Shown piece after piece: positions 1 to 5,912 of a stretch of 17,355 nucleotides of DNA. The translations under genes and the position numbers were made by a program. Under the pieces are notes generated by a model. It ran no database searches. It saw only the letters and a list, made by a program, of their open reading frames with translations, and was not told the origin of the DNA. The stretch covers positions 1 to 17,355 of the forward strand of contig CAZJLJ010000059.1 of NCBI GenBank assembly GCA_964546935.1, written 5' to 3'. The stretch's first letter is position 1, and each line of letters starts with the position of its first letter. This DNA is from JALYTY01 sp964546935 (GTDB taxonomy: Bacteria; Vulcanimicrobiota; Vulcanimicrobiia; Vulcanimicrobiales; Vulcanimicrobiaceae).

Positions 1-22
1 GTATTTGGCCGTTGGCGTGGCT

Positions 23-289
23 TTACAATAGCACTTCGTTCCACTCACGAATCGACCAGTTCTTAACGACGCCGTTTAACACAAACGGGTCTCCCGCAAC
101 GAATTGTTCTGCGGCTTCTCGCGTCCGAAATACACCCATTGAACCCTCGCGTGGATCGGCGAAAGGGCCAATCGCGAGCAGGGTGCCGTCGCGCAAATAC
201 TCTTGCCAACGCTCGCGGTGCTCGTTTAAGTAGAGCGGCGCCTTCGTCATTACGTCGTCGGCAGACTCGTACATAACCACATATTTCAT
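23..289 (-). CDS. YCII-family small protein
   Basis: Predicted 88-residue protein of the YCII (YciI-like) family, a ferredoxin-like alpha+beta fold found alone or fused to other domains; biochemical roles are known for few members. The sequence shows the typical beginning MKYVVMYES, a central helix containing H24 (the conserved YCII histidine), then LLAIGPFADPREGSMGVF, which is the conserved glycine/proline-rich strand-turn, followed by an AGDPF motif. The reading frame stays open upstream to 394, but that extension is translated from the 3' half of the tRNA-Leu gene, so I place the start at the ATG at 289, preceded by AGGGA at suitable distance. It lies about 50 bp downstream of the tRNA and on the same strand, so the two may share a transcript. 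Substrate unknown. Confidence 0.85.
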   Translation of the reverse strand: MKYVVMYESADDVMTKAPLYLNEHRERWQEYLRDGTLLAIGPFADPREGSMGVFRTREAAEQFVAGDPFVLNGVVKNWSIREWNEVLL

Positions 290-386
290 AGCAACCATCC
301 CTGTTTGCGTCTTCGTGCGGTATTTTGACGAAAATAATGGGATGACCGGGACTCGAACCCGGACGCCCTTGCGGGCTGCAGATTTT

Positions 387-637
387 CGCACCACTATAGC
401 TTTCGCTACCGCACTAGCGTTTGTGGTCCGGACTGTGCCATGACCGTGCGATTCAGTTCTTAAGCTGAACCGTTTAGGCCGCGCCCATCCAGTCTCTACA
501 CTTTCGCAATTTGCAATTGCAAATTGCGCTTAGCTCGGCGTTGTCATGCGCGCGTTTTGCACGCGGCGAAGAGTTCACCGACTTTGAGCGCATCCCGCAC
601 GCCGTTTCCGATTGTGCGGCTCAAGGAGTCTTCCCTC
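387..637 (-). other. Group I (IC3-like) self-splicing intron in trnL(UAA)
   Basis: This is a 251-nt intron starting at G637, right after U34 of the tRNA, and ending in G387 (the expected terminal G). P1 forms between CTT (end of exon) plus GAGG and the later CTCCTTGAG (about 629..621), with the U.G wobble at the splice site. P7 is GACTG (494..490) with CAGTC (435..431). P8 is a hairpin GGTTCAG/CTGAATC with an eight-base loop (about 472..451). P9 is TAGC-GAAA-GCTA, a GNRA-capped hairpin (about 408..397). As recalled from the Anabaena trnL intron, the same blocks occur in the same order: GATGC-CTCAAA, GAGC-AAG, GTG-AGAGACT, GTAGCGAAAGCT. P7 differs from Anabaena (GACTC/GAGTC) by a compensatory pair change, which supports a functional fold. 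There is no internal ORF, so no homing endonuclease. Confidence 0.92.
505..528. repeat. 24-bp perfect palindrome inside the intron (probable P6 extension)
   Basis: Two 12-base arms, CGCAATTTGCAA and its reverse complement TTGCAAATTGCG, abut with no spacer. In the intron RNA they lie between the Q-like block (GAGCTAAG) and the R-like block (GTGTAGAGACTG), where other trnL introns have their variable P6 extension. The most likely role is therefore a long hairpin replacing that peripheral domain, not a protein-binding operator. Confidence 0.75.
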
Positions 638-687
638 AAGTCTGCTGTGTCTGCCTATTCCACCATCATCCCAAACGATTGCAGATG

Positions 688-930
688 TTACTGCCGGTAA
701 TGTTCGACAGTGTCCGCCGAGCGCATATGCGCAATGTTTGGATCTTGTCCTGCATCGCGGCGCGCACGACGCTGACGAAGCAGATCCCAATAGCGGTCCA
801 GCTGAACTTGAATGTCTTCGAGACGCTTACGATCTTCTTCATTCAAATGGCCGCCGTCGCCATGTTCAAGCAGCCGATGCTCTTCGTTGACGAGACCTTC
901 GATATGCGCGTGAATCTGCGTGTCTTCCAT
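688..930 (-). CDS. DUF2630 family protein
   Basis: An 80-residue, highly charged, mostly helical protein of the uncharacterised DUF2630 family, best known from Actinobacteria. The diagnostic features are the N-terminal block IHAHIEGLVNEEHRLLE, a helical middle (LNEEDRKRLEDIQVQLDRYWDLLRQ begins near residue 29 and spans about 25 residues), then RRARRDAGQDP and a C-terminal DTVEHYRQ, which in other members reads DTVEGY. It is at its full usual length. The ATG at 930 is preceded by GGAG at eight bases. It is the first gene of a minus-strand group with tRNA-Leu and the YCII protein; its stop is 15 bp before the tRNA. It is divergent from the winged-helix gene to its right. Function is unknown; the composition suggests a coiled-coil or oligomerising helix protein. 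Confidence 0.85.
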   Translation of the reverse strand: MEDTQIHAHIEGLVNEEHRLLEHGDGGHLNEEDRKRLEDIQVQLDRYWDLLRQRRARRDAGQDPNIAHMRSADTVEHYRQ

Positions 931-1020
931 AGACCTAGCTCCAAGAGACCGCTTCGGCCATCCTGCACTGGCCGGCGCTTTGTGTTCTGGAGAGGCGCTC
1001 GGTTGGTGTGGCCGGCGGGG

Positions 1021-1674
1021 ATGTGGGTATGCTGGTCACTTATGGTGCGGAAGGAGTCACCTGCAACGGTTCGGACGGGCAACGAACGCGCGCCCGAAAG
1101 CTCGCTTTGGCGGAACGCAGCTGCGCCGCCATGGTGGCGCACCTTTCTGTTTCGCGTGCTGACGGGACGGCAGCTAACGGTGTTCATGTACTTGCTTACG
1201 TGCATGGACGGCAGCGACGAATGCCATCCGACCATCGAGGAGATCCGCACGTTCGTGGGCCTGAACCGGCAGACGATGATCTTCGATGCGCTCTCCGCGC
1301 TGGACCGGCTCGGCTTCATCGTGCGATACCCCCGCATGCTTCCGAGCACCGGCGGACGTCGCAACCTCTATCGCCGGCCGCCGCACGAGTACACGGTGCT
1401 GAAGCTGGTCGATAAAAAGATTCTCGATACGCAGTTGCGCGTGCGACATCACGAGTCGAGCTACACGCCGGAGATCATGGAAGAGCTCGACGCGGAATTG
1501 CGCGCTATGCTTGGCGAGCAGTACGCCGCTTTCGGAGTTGCGGACGAGACCGAACGCCGGGGATCGCTTATGAGCGTGCTTGCGAAGAAGGTCCGTGAAG
1601 CAACGCTTCATGCACCATTGTTGAAGCATCACGATGACGGTCATTATTCACCCATCCGCCTTCGTTCGGTGTAG
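1021..1674 (+). CDS. Winged-helix/HTH DNA-binding protein, function unknown
   Basis: A protein of about 217 residues. Residues ~45-110 look like a winged helix: LTGRQLTVFMYLL, then CHPTIEEIRTFVGLNRQTMIFDALSALDRLGFI (helix-turn-helix plus recognition helix) and a wing rich in basic residues, GGRRNLYRRPP. The C-terminal half is helical and acidic/basic without a recognised motif, so no effector domain can be named. The start is uncertain. ATG 1021 and ATG 1042 lack a good ribosome site, while a TTG at 1003 is preceded by GGAGAGG at seven bases, so the true start may be 1003. The frame is open as far left as 511, but that part is antisense to the DUF2630 gene and the tRNA intron. It is the only plus-strand gene in this part, divergent from DUF2630 and overlapping the ppx 3' end by 31 bp. 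Target unknown. Confidence 0.7.
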   Translation: MWVCWSLMVRKESPATVRTGNERAPESSLWRNAAAPPWWRTFLFRVLTGRQLTVFMYLLTCMDGSDECHPTIEEIRTFVGLNRQTMIFDALSALDRLGFIVRYPRMLPSTGGRRNLYRRPPHEYTVLKLVDKKILDTQLRVRHHESSYTPEIMEELDAELRAMLGEQYAAFGVADETERRGSLMSVLAKKVREATLHAPLLKHHDDGHYSPIRLRSV

Positions 1675-2603
1675 GTGAACGAAGGCCGGACCATGGGCTC
1701 GCGATGCTGCAACAGATACCCAAGCAGCAAATCCGACGTCGTCGCGATTGCGCGATCTTTTCCGACGATGTCGAGGACCGTTTCCAGCACGATGATTCCC
1801 GCGGGCAAAATATCCGCCCGCTGGGGCTTCATGCCGGGGACTTCTTTTCGCGCGCGATAGTCCAGCGCGCATAGTTTCACGAGGGCGCGCTGAAGGTCGC
1901 TGCGCGTTAGTTCCATGTCGTCGATTCGCTTTTTGCCGCGAATCACCGCAGCGGCAGTCGTTGCCGAACCGCCGACAATCGCAATCTTATCGACGGGGCG
2001 AAAATCCGCTACCGGTGCGAGCACTTCACGAGCGATCCCGCGTGCGCGCTCGATCGTATCAAGGTCCACGATGCCGTCGCGACCGGCAAGCGCCGGCACA
2101 GCCTCGGTTAGTCGCACGGCGCCGATTTCACACGAAACGGTGCGTTCGGAGTGCGGACCGTTGCCGATTGCGTATTCGGTACTTCCGCCGCCCGTGTCAA
2201 CCACGCCAACTTCGTCCCCGTTCAACGGTCCGAGCGCGCTAATGGCACCACGATAGGATGCTTCGGCTTCTTCATCTCCGGAAAGCACGTCCAGCGTTGC
2301 CCCGGTGATGTCGTGAACGCGTTGCGCGAATTCATCGCCATTCTCAGCGCGTCGTACCGCACTCGTTGCAATCGCGAATAGTTTTACGTAATGGCCACGC
2401 ACGGCTTTGAAATGCGAACGCACCGCATCGAGCGTGCGGCGCATCGGTTCTTCACCCAATTTTCCGGAATCGCGCAACCCTTCGCCGATACGCGTTCCAA
2501 TCGAACGCGCAAGCTCGACGTGCGGGACTTCGGGCGCCATATCGGCCAACAAGACACGCGTGGAATTCGTGCCGATGGAGATCACGGCGTAGTGCCTGCT
2601 CAC
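1644..2603 (-). CDS. ppx: Exopolyphosphatase / guanosine pentaphosphatase (Ppx/GppA) family
   Basis: A 319-residue protein of the Ppx/GppA branch of the ASKHA (actin/Hsp70-like) ATPase fold. It should release phosphate from polyphosphate or hydrolyse pppGpp in the cytoplasm. The nucleotide/phosphate-binding motifs are visible: phosphate-1 VISIGTNSTRVLLAD (residues 7-21), the SGDEEAEASYRG block around 108-119 that supplies the catalytic glutamate, phosphate-2 VVDTGGGSTE (134-143), and the conserved later VGGSATTAAA. It is the short two-domain form, without the C-terminal HD-like domains of E. coli Ppx (about 510 residues), similar to short enzymes of Aquifex and actinobacteria. Start is GTG 2603, 15 bp after the S1-like gene. 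As the last gene of the acc/ftsB-like cluster, its 3' end overlaps that of the convergent winged-helix gene. Polyphosphate versus pppGpp preference cannot be told from sequence. Confidence 0.9.
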   Translation of the reverse strand: MSRHYAVISIGTNSTRVLLADMAPEVPHVELARSIGTRIGEGLRDSGKLGEEPMRRTLDAVRSHFKAVRGHYVKLFAIATSAVRRAENGDEFAQRVHDITGATLDVLSGDEEAEASYRGAISALGPLNGDEVGVVDTGGGSTEYAIGNGPHSERTVSCEIGAVRLTEAVPALAGRDGIVDLDTIERARGIAREVLAPVADFRPVDKIAIVGGSATTAAAVIRGKKRIDDMELTRSDLQRALVKLCALDYRARKEVPGMKPQRADILPAGIIVLETVLDIVGKDRAIATTSDLLLGYLLQHREPMVRPSFTYTERRRMGE

Positions 2604-2618
2604 GCCTACGTAATTCCG

Positions 2619-2981
2619 TTACTCGGTGCTGTGCTTTGATTCGAAAAGGGCGGCGCGTTTTTTCTTCTTCAGAAAATGGCGTTCGGCTGAGGGAACGCCT
2701 TCGTCATTTGTGTCCCACTCTTCGGTGCTCTTCAGATACTCCGCGATCTGCTCGTCGAGCACTTCATCAACGATCTGCGGCGCGATGGTAACCATCGGAC
2801 GACGTTCACCCGGATGCCTTACGAACATCAAACGCTTGCGTCCGGTGAGGCCGCGTTCGTAATCCAAATGATGTGCTTCCACGTCGCCGGCTGGAGCGCT
2901 AGCGAGTTCGCCGTTCTCTAACCGAACGGTTGCGCCGTACGCATTGAGATTAATGACGAAGCCGTAAACCGGATCGTTCAC
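2619..2981 (-). CDS. Small S1/OB-fold RNA-binding-like protein
   Basis: A 120-residue protein. Residues ~4-70 (VYGFVINLNAYGATVRLENGE, then a charged stretch and RLMFVRHPGERRPMVTIAPQ) have the strand pattern of an S1-type OB fold: a G-x-V opening, the 'YGATVRL' strand where S1 domains read 'GAFVRL', a loop, and a final hydrophobic strand. The C-terminal third is highly charged (EEWDTNDEG, then HFLKKKKRAALFESKHSTE) and probably disordered or nucleic-acid binding. Small S1 proteins often follow divIC in Firmicutes (YabR next to DivIC), and here the same pairing appears with the FtsB-like gene upstream. Start GTG 2981 overlaps the upstream stop in GTGA, implying translational coupling. Role in RNA metabolism is inferred from fold and context only. 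Confidence 0.65.
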   Translation of the reverse strand: MNDPVYGFVINLNAYGATVRLENGELASAPAGDVEAHHLDYERGLTGRKRLMFVRHPGERRPMVTIAPQIVDEVLDEQIAEYLKSTEEWDTNDEGVPSAERHFLKKKKRAALFESKHSTE

Positions 2982-3310
2982 GGAGCAGAGGACGGCGCAG
3001 CAGACGGCGCGGGACTTACGAAAATGATCGCTTCGTTAGGAGCCACGAGACGCAAACGATCGTGAATCTCCGGAATGGAACCATCGGGTGATTCAAGCCG
3101 GCGCAGTTCACGCATTTGATGATCGCGATGCCCGTGCAATGTGTTGATGTCGTCTTCCGTGGACGACAATTCACGTGCCAAGGCGACGTTTTGATTGATG
3201 ACGCGCGCGAATTGCACCGTGATCAACGTAAAAAAGAGAAGCGCGACAAGCACCGCAGTCACACGACCGGCGAGGGAAAGCACTAGCGGAGTGCGCGTGC
3301 GTTTCTTCAC
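2978..3310 (-). CDS. FtsB/DivIC-like septum formation protein
   Basis: A bitopic membrane protein of about 110 residues: a basic cytoplasmic N-terminus (KKRTRT), one transmembrane helix (about residues 15-36, VTAVLVALLFFTLITVQFA), then a coiled-coil region (INQNVALARELSSTEDDINTLHGH onward), a short globular part with the typical RLRLVAPNEAIIFV block (FtsB/DivIC have 'R..L.....GE.v..'), and a Ser/Ala/Pro tail. FtsB/DivIC proteins bridge FtsL and FtsQ/DivIB in the divisome. An upstream ATG at 3349 exists, but I prefer GTG 3310 because it overlaps the accA stop as GTGA, the same junction seen at both neighbouring gene borders. Divergent sequence is normal for the family, so identification rests on topology, length and the S1-protein neighbour. 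Confidence 0.75.
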   Translation of the reverse strand: MKKRTRTPLVLSLAGRVTAVLVALLFFTLITVQFARVINQNVALARELSSTEDDINTLHGHRDHQMRELRRLESPDGSIPEIHDRLRLVAPNEAIIFVSPAPSAAPSSAP

Positions 3311-4287
3311 GGCCCCGTGGTGATCGGTTCGCGGCGCTCGCTCTGCCATGCGCCTAGCCGCCGGTATTTCGAATAGCGCGCCTCCCGCAGCGCATCCGGT
3401 GAAAGCACCGAAAGCCGCTGCAACGAGGACCGGATTGCATCTAGTACCTTCGCCACGGTGGCTGCGGCTTCACGATGCGCACCTCCGAGTGGTTCGGGAA
3501 CGATCTGATCGACGATCCCGAAACTCTTCAAATCCTCAGAGGTGAGTTTCAACCGCGCTGCCGCCTCTTCCGCCTTCGCCGCGTCGCCCCAAAGAATGGC
3601 TGCGCAGCCTTCCGGCGACGCGACCGAATACACCGAGTGCTCCAGCATGAGTACGTGGTCGGCGATTGCAAGAGCAAGAGCACCGCCCGACCCGCCTTCG
3701 CCGATGATCGTCGCGATAATGGGCACGCGCGCTTCGGTGAATTCATAGAGGCAGCTCGCGATTGCTTCGGATTGACCGTGTTCTTCCGACGTAATGCCGG
3801 GGTCGGCGCCCTTCGTATCGACGAACGTGACGATCGGCACGTTCAAGCGCGACGCCGTGTGTGCGAGGCGCTTTACCTTGCGGTACCCCTCGGGCGAGAC
3901 CATACCGAAGTTACGCTTGAGATTTTCTTTGGTGTCGCGACCGCGTTGCTGCCCGATCACCATTACGGAGCGGCCATCGAGGAACGCAAAGCCGCCAACG
4001 ACGGCTTGATCGTCGCGCATGAACCGGTCGCCGTGCAATTCGTCGAAACGATCGAGCTGAGAAATGTAATCGAGCGCCGTCGGCCGGCTCGGATGGCGCG
4101 CCATGTTCACTTTCTCCCATGGCGTCAGCGACCCGAAAACTTCGCGTAGGATCTCTTGGTATTTGTTTTCAAGTCCGGCGATTTCGGCCGACATGTCGAC
4201 GGGCTGGCTCACGTTGGCGGCACGCAATTCCGCAATGCGCCGCTCGAGTTCGACGAGACCCTTTTCGCGTTCGACGATGACGTTCAC
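3307..4287 (-). CDS. accA: Acetyl-CoA carboxylase carboxyltransferase subunit alpha
   Basis: A 326-residue AccA. With AccD it forms the carboxyltransferase that moves the carboxyl group from biotin on AccB to acetyl-CoA, making malonyl-CoA for fatty acid synthesis. The N-terminal helical segment ERRIAELRAAN and PWEKVNMARHPSRPTALDYI are family signatures, followed by FDELHGDRFMRDD, VIGQQRGRDTKEN, FGMVSPEGYRKVKRL, TFVDTKGADPG and the oxyanion-forming glycine run IGEGGSGGALALA. The terminal region (GIVDQIVPEPLGGAH) is the usual closing block. Length is normal (E. coli 319). Start GTG 4287 lies in a GTGA overlap with the accD stop, so the two subunits should be made in a coupled, near-equal ratio. 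The accB/accC partners are not in the window. Confidence 0.97.
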   Translation of the reverse strand: MNVIVEREKGLVELERRIAELRAANVSQPVDMSAEIAGLENKYQEILREVFGSLTPWEKVNMARHPSRPTALDYISQLDRFDELHGDRFMRDDQAVVGGFAFLDGRSVMVIGQQRGRDTKENLKRNFGMVSPEGYRKVKRLAHTASRLNVPIVTFVDTKGADPGITSEEHGQSEAIASCLYEFTEARVPIIATIIGEGGSGGALALAIADHVLMLEHSVYSVASPEGCAAILWGDAAKAEEAAARLKLTSEDLKSFGIVDQIVPEPLGGAHREAAATVAKVLDAIRSSLQRLSVLSPDALREARYSKYRRLGAWQSERREPITTGP

Positions 4288-5135
4288 AGCGCAACCCTCG
4301 CGCCGCCGGAGACGTACTCCAGCATTCGCACGATCGTGGCCTTCAACTCATGCCGGTCCACGACCATATCGATGTGTCCCTTTTCCAGGAGAAACTCGGC
4401 GGTTTGGAACTGATCCGGAAGTTTCTGACGGATGGTCTGCTCGATCACGCGGCGACCGGCGAAACCGATCATGGCATGCGGTTCCGCGACGATAACGTCG
4501 GATTCAAACGCAAACGATGCCGAAACGCCGCCCGTCGTCGGGTCGGTAAGCACCGTCATGAAGAAGTTGCCGTCATCCATGAAGCGGGTGACTGCGGCCG
4601 TGGTCTTGGCCATCTGCATCAGTGCGAACATGCCTTCTTCCATGCGTGCGCCGCCCGAAGCGGTGAAGATGATACATGGAATCGAACGGCGACGCGCCTC
4701 TTCAAGAAGCAACGTTATACGCTCGCCGACCACGGTGCCCATCGTGCCGCCGCGGAAGTGAAAATCCATCACGCCCAGCGCGACGTCGAAGCCGCCGATC
4801 TGACCGAGGCCGCAAACGACGCCTTCAGACATTCCGCTCTTTTCTTTGTCGCCGGCCAATTTCACCGGATAGCTTTTCTTATCGACCCATCCCAGCGGAT
4901 CGCCCGGTTGGACTTCGGCGCCGATCTCGATAAAGTCGCCGTCGATGAGCGAGCTTATGCGATCGAATGCTGCCATGCGGAAATGATGGCCGCATTTGGT
5001 GCAAACGTAGAGATTCGCAGCGAGATCGCGACGATACAGCACCTCGCCACACTTTGGGCACTTGCTCCAGAGTGCGGCGTCGCGCGCATCGGCGTTCTTG
5101 CTGCGGCGGATGCGCAGCCATTCGGGCACGGGCAT
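4284..5135 (-). CDS. accD: Acetyl-CoA carboxylase carboxyltransferase subunit beta
   Basis: A 283-residue AccD. It has the N-terminal four-cysteine zinc ribbon (C26-x2-C29 and C45-x2-C48, in WSKCPKCGEVLY and YVCTKCGHHFRM), then a crotonase-like domain: SLIDGDFIEI, DFHFRGGTMGTVVGERI, IIFTASGGARMEEGMFALMQMAKT, and DPTTGGVSASFA. These are the acetyl-CoA binding and oxyanion loops of the beta subunit. The zinc ribbon is thought to bind nucleic acid and self-regulate in E. coli. Usual length. It starts at ATG 5135, six bases after the glycosyltransferase stop, and overlaps accA by four bases. Adjacent accD-accA order is common in Firmicutes and other Terrabacteria, whereas in E. coli the two genes are far apart. 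Confidence 0.97.
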   Translation of the reverse strand: MPVPEWLRIRRSKNADARDAALWSKCPKCGEVLYRRDLAANLYVCTKCGHHFRMAAFDRISSLIDGDFIEIGAEVQPGDPLGWVDKKSYPVKLAGDKEKSGMSEGVVCGLGQIGGFDVALGVMDFHFRGGTMGTVVGERITLLLEEARRRSIPCIIFTASGGARMEEGMFALMQMAKTTAAVTRFMDDGNFFMTVLTDPTTGGVSASFAFESDVIVAEPHAMIGFAGRRVIEQTIRQKLPDQFQTAEFLLEKGHIDMVVDRHELKATIVRMLEYVSGGARVAL

Positions 5136-5141
5136 AACCGT

Positions 5142-5858
5142 TTAACTCTTCCCCGGAAAGAGCCGCGCGCTGTAAAGTTTGCGCAGCTGCTTCAGGTAGT
5201 TGAAGACCTCTTTCTGGTTCAGCTTCGACTCACCAACGATCCGGTCGGTAAAGACATACGGGACTTCGATTGCCCGGCCGTAGTGCGCCTTAGCAACCAC
5301 TTCGAGCCCGATCTTGAAGCCGATCGGATCCAGCTCTACGCCGTCGAGCGCCTCGCGCTTCACCAGGAAGTATCCACTCGTGATGTCTTTCACGTTGGTC
5401 AAGGGGCGGGCAAGCCAGCATGCGACCTTCGAGGTGATGATACGCTTTGCAGGCCAATTCGTGATGCCGCCGCCTTTGACGTACCGGCTGCCGATGGCCA
5501 GCCCGTACTGACCGGAGGCCAGCGCCTCAACCATGCGCGGCAGAATCGCGATATCGTGGCTGAAATCCGCATCCATGGCCCCGAGCGCTCGGGATTCCGG
5601 GCGCGCGTACTTCCAGCCGTCGATCACGCCGCTAGAAAGTCCCATCTTGCCGGGGCGATGCAGGCACCGGACCGGCAGTTCAGCGGAGAGCCGGTCCACA
5701 ATGGCTCCCGTGCCGTCGGGCGAGTTGTCGTCGACGACGATAATTTCGCCGTCGAGGCCGTTCTTTTTGAACAGCGCGTCAAGCTCGCGAAGCAGACGTT
5801 CTATACCGCCGGCTTCGTTATACGTCGGGATCACGATGGAAAAGGGAAAACTGCTCAT
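5142..5858 (-). CDS. GT2 glycosyltransferase, polyprenol-phosphate mannose/glucose synthase type
   Basis: A 238-residue family-2 glycosyltransferase of the DPM1-like class, which transfers a hexose from a nucleotide sugar (typically GDP-mannose) onto a polyprenyl phosphate at the inner face of the membrane. Visible motifs: FSIVIPTYNEAGGIERLL at the start, the nucleotide-binding VVDDNSPDGT (residues 41-50), HRPGKMGLSSGVIDGWKYA, the metal-binding D96-A-D98-FSHD, IGSRYVKGGG, and the closing FTDRIVGESKL block. There is no C-terminal transmembrane GtrA domain, so it matches the soluble (bacterial Ppm1 catalytic domain or yeast/human DPM1) form. A TTG at 5864 is also in frame; I chose ATG 5858. No strong ribosome site. 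Exact sugar donor cannot be told. Confidence 0.88.
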   Translation of the reverse strand: MSSFPFSIVIPTYNEAGGIERLLRELDALFKKNGLDGEIIVVDDNSPDGTGAIVDRLSAELPVRCLHRPGKMGLSSGVIDGWKYARPESRALGAMDADFSHDIAILPRMVEALASGQYGLAIGSRYVKGGGITNWPAKRIITSKVACWLARPLTNVKDITSGYFLVKREALDGVELDPIGFKIGLEVVAKAHYGRAIEVPYVFTDRIVGESKLNQKEVFNYLKQLRKLYSARLFPGKS

Positions 5859-5912
5859 CTTCAATCGGCGCTATTACGACGGAAGGGAGCCGGTTTCCTG
5901 ACAGGGCGCAGG

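Larger units (their letters stand above)
338..672 (-). tRNA. trnL-UAA: tRNA-Leu(UAA) interrupted by a group I intron
   Basis: The 5' exon is 672..638 and the 3' exon is 386..338. Joined, they give an 84-nt class II tRNA. Acceptor stem GGGATGA pairs perfectly with TCATCCC (345..339). The D stem is GTG/CAC with an AATAGGCAGA-type D loop. The anticodon stem GCAGA (645..641) pairs with TCTGC (382..378) around the loop CTTAAAA, so the anticodon is TAA. There is a long variable arm GCCC-GCAA-GGGC and a T arm CCGGG-TTCGAGT-CCCGG. The discriminator is A338 and CCA is not encoded. The 251-nt insertion lies between U34 and A35, the site used by the cyanobacterial and plastid trnL(UAA) introns. The gene starts 15 bp after the stop of the DUF2630 gene and probably shares its transcript. 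Reading only the 3' half from the T arm gives an apparently incomplete tRNA; the 5' half resolves it. Confidence 0.95.

Noticed and set aside
308..337. Possible terminator after tRNA-Leu (ATTTT-CGTC-AAAAT)
   Set aside because: The stem is five A:T pairs with no following T tract, too weak to call.
290..394. Upstream extension of the YCII protein frame
   Set aside because: It is translated from the 3' exon of tRNA-Leu and the gap after it.
338..510. tmRNA (one-piece or permuted), RNase P RNA, or a decayed tRNA half
   Set aside because: No tag-peptide frame or tmRNA 5' end, no RNase P conserved blocks; the missing 5' half of the tRNA was found at 672..638 and the interval fits a group I intron.
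511..1020. N-terminal part of the plus-strand frame that ends at 1674
   Set aside because: It is antisense to the tRNA-Leu intron and 5' exon and to the DUF2630 gene, and the protein-like signal begins only after about 1130.
843..1364. Minus-strand frame of 173 codons opposite the winged-helix gene
   Set aside because: It overlaps DUF2630 in another frame and is antisense to the helix-turn-helix; it has low-complexity Arg/Ser composition without motifs.
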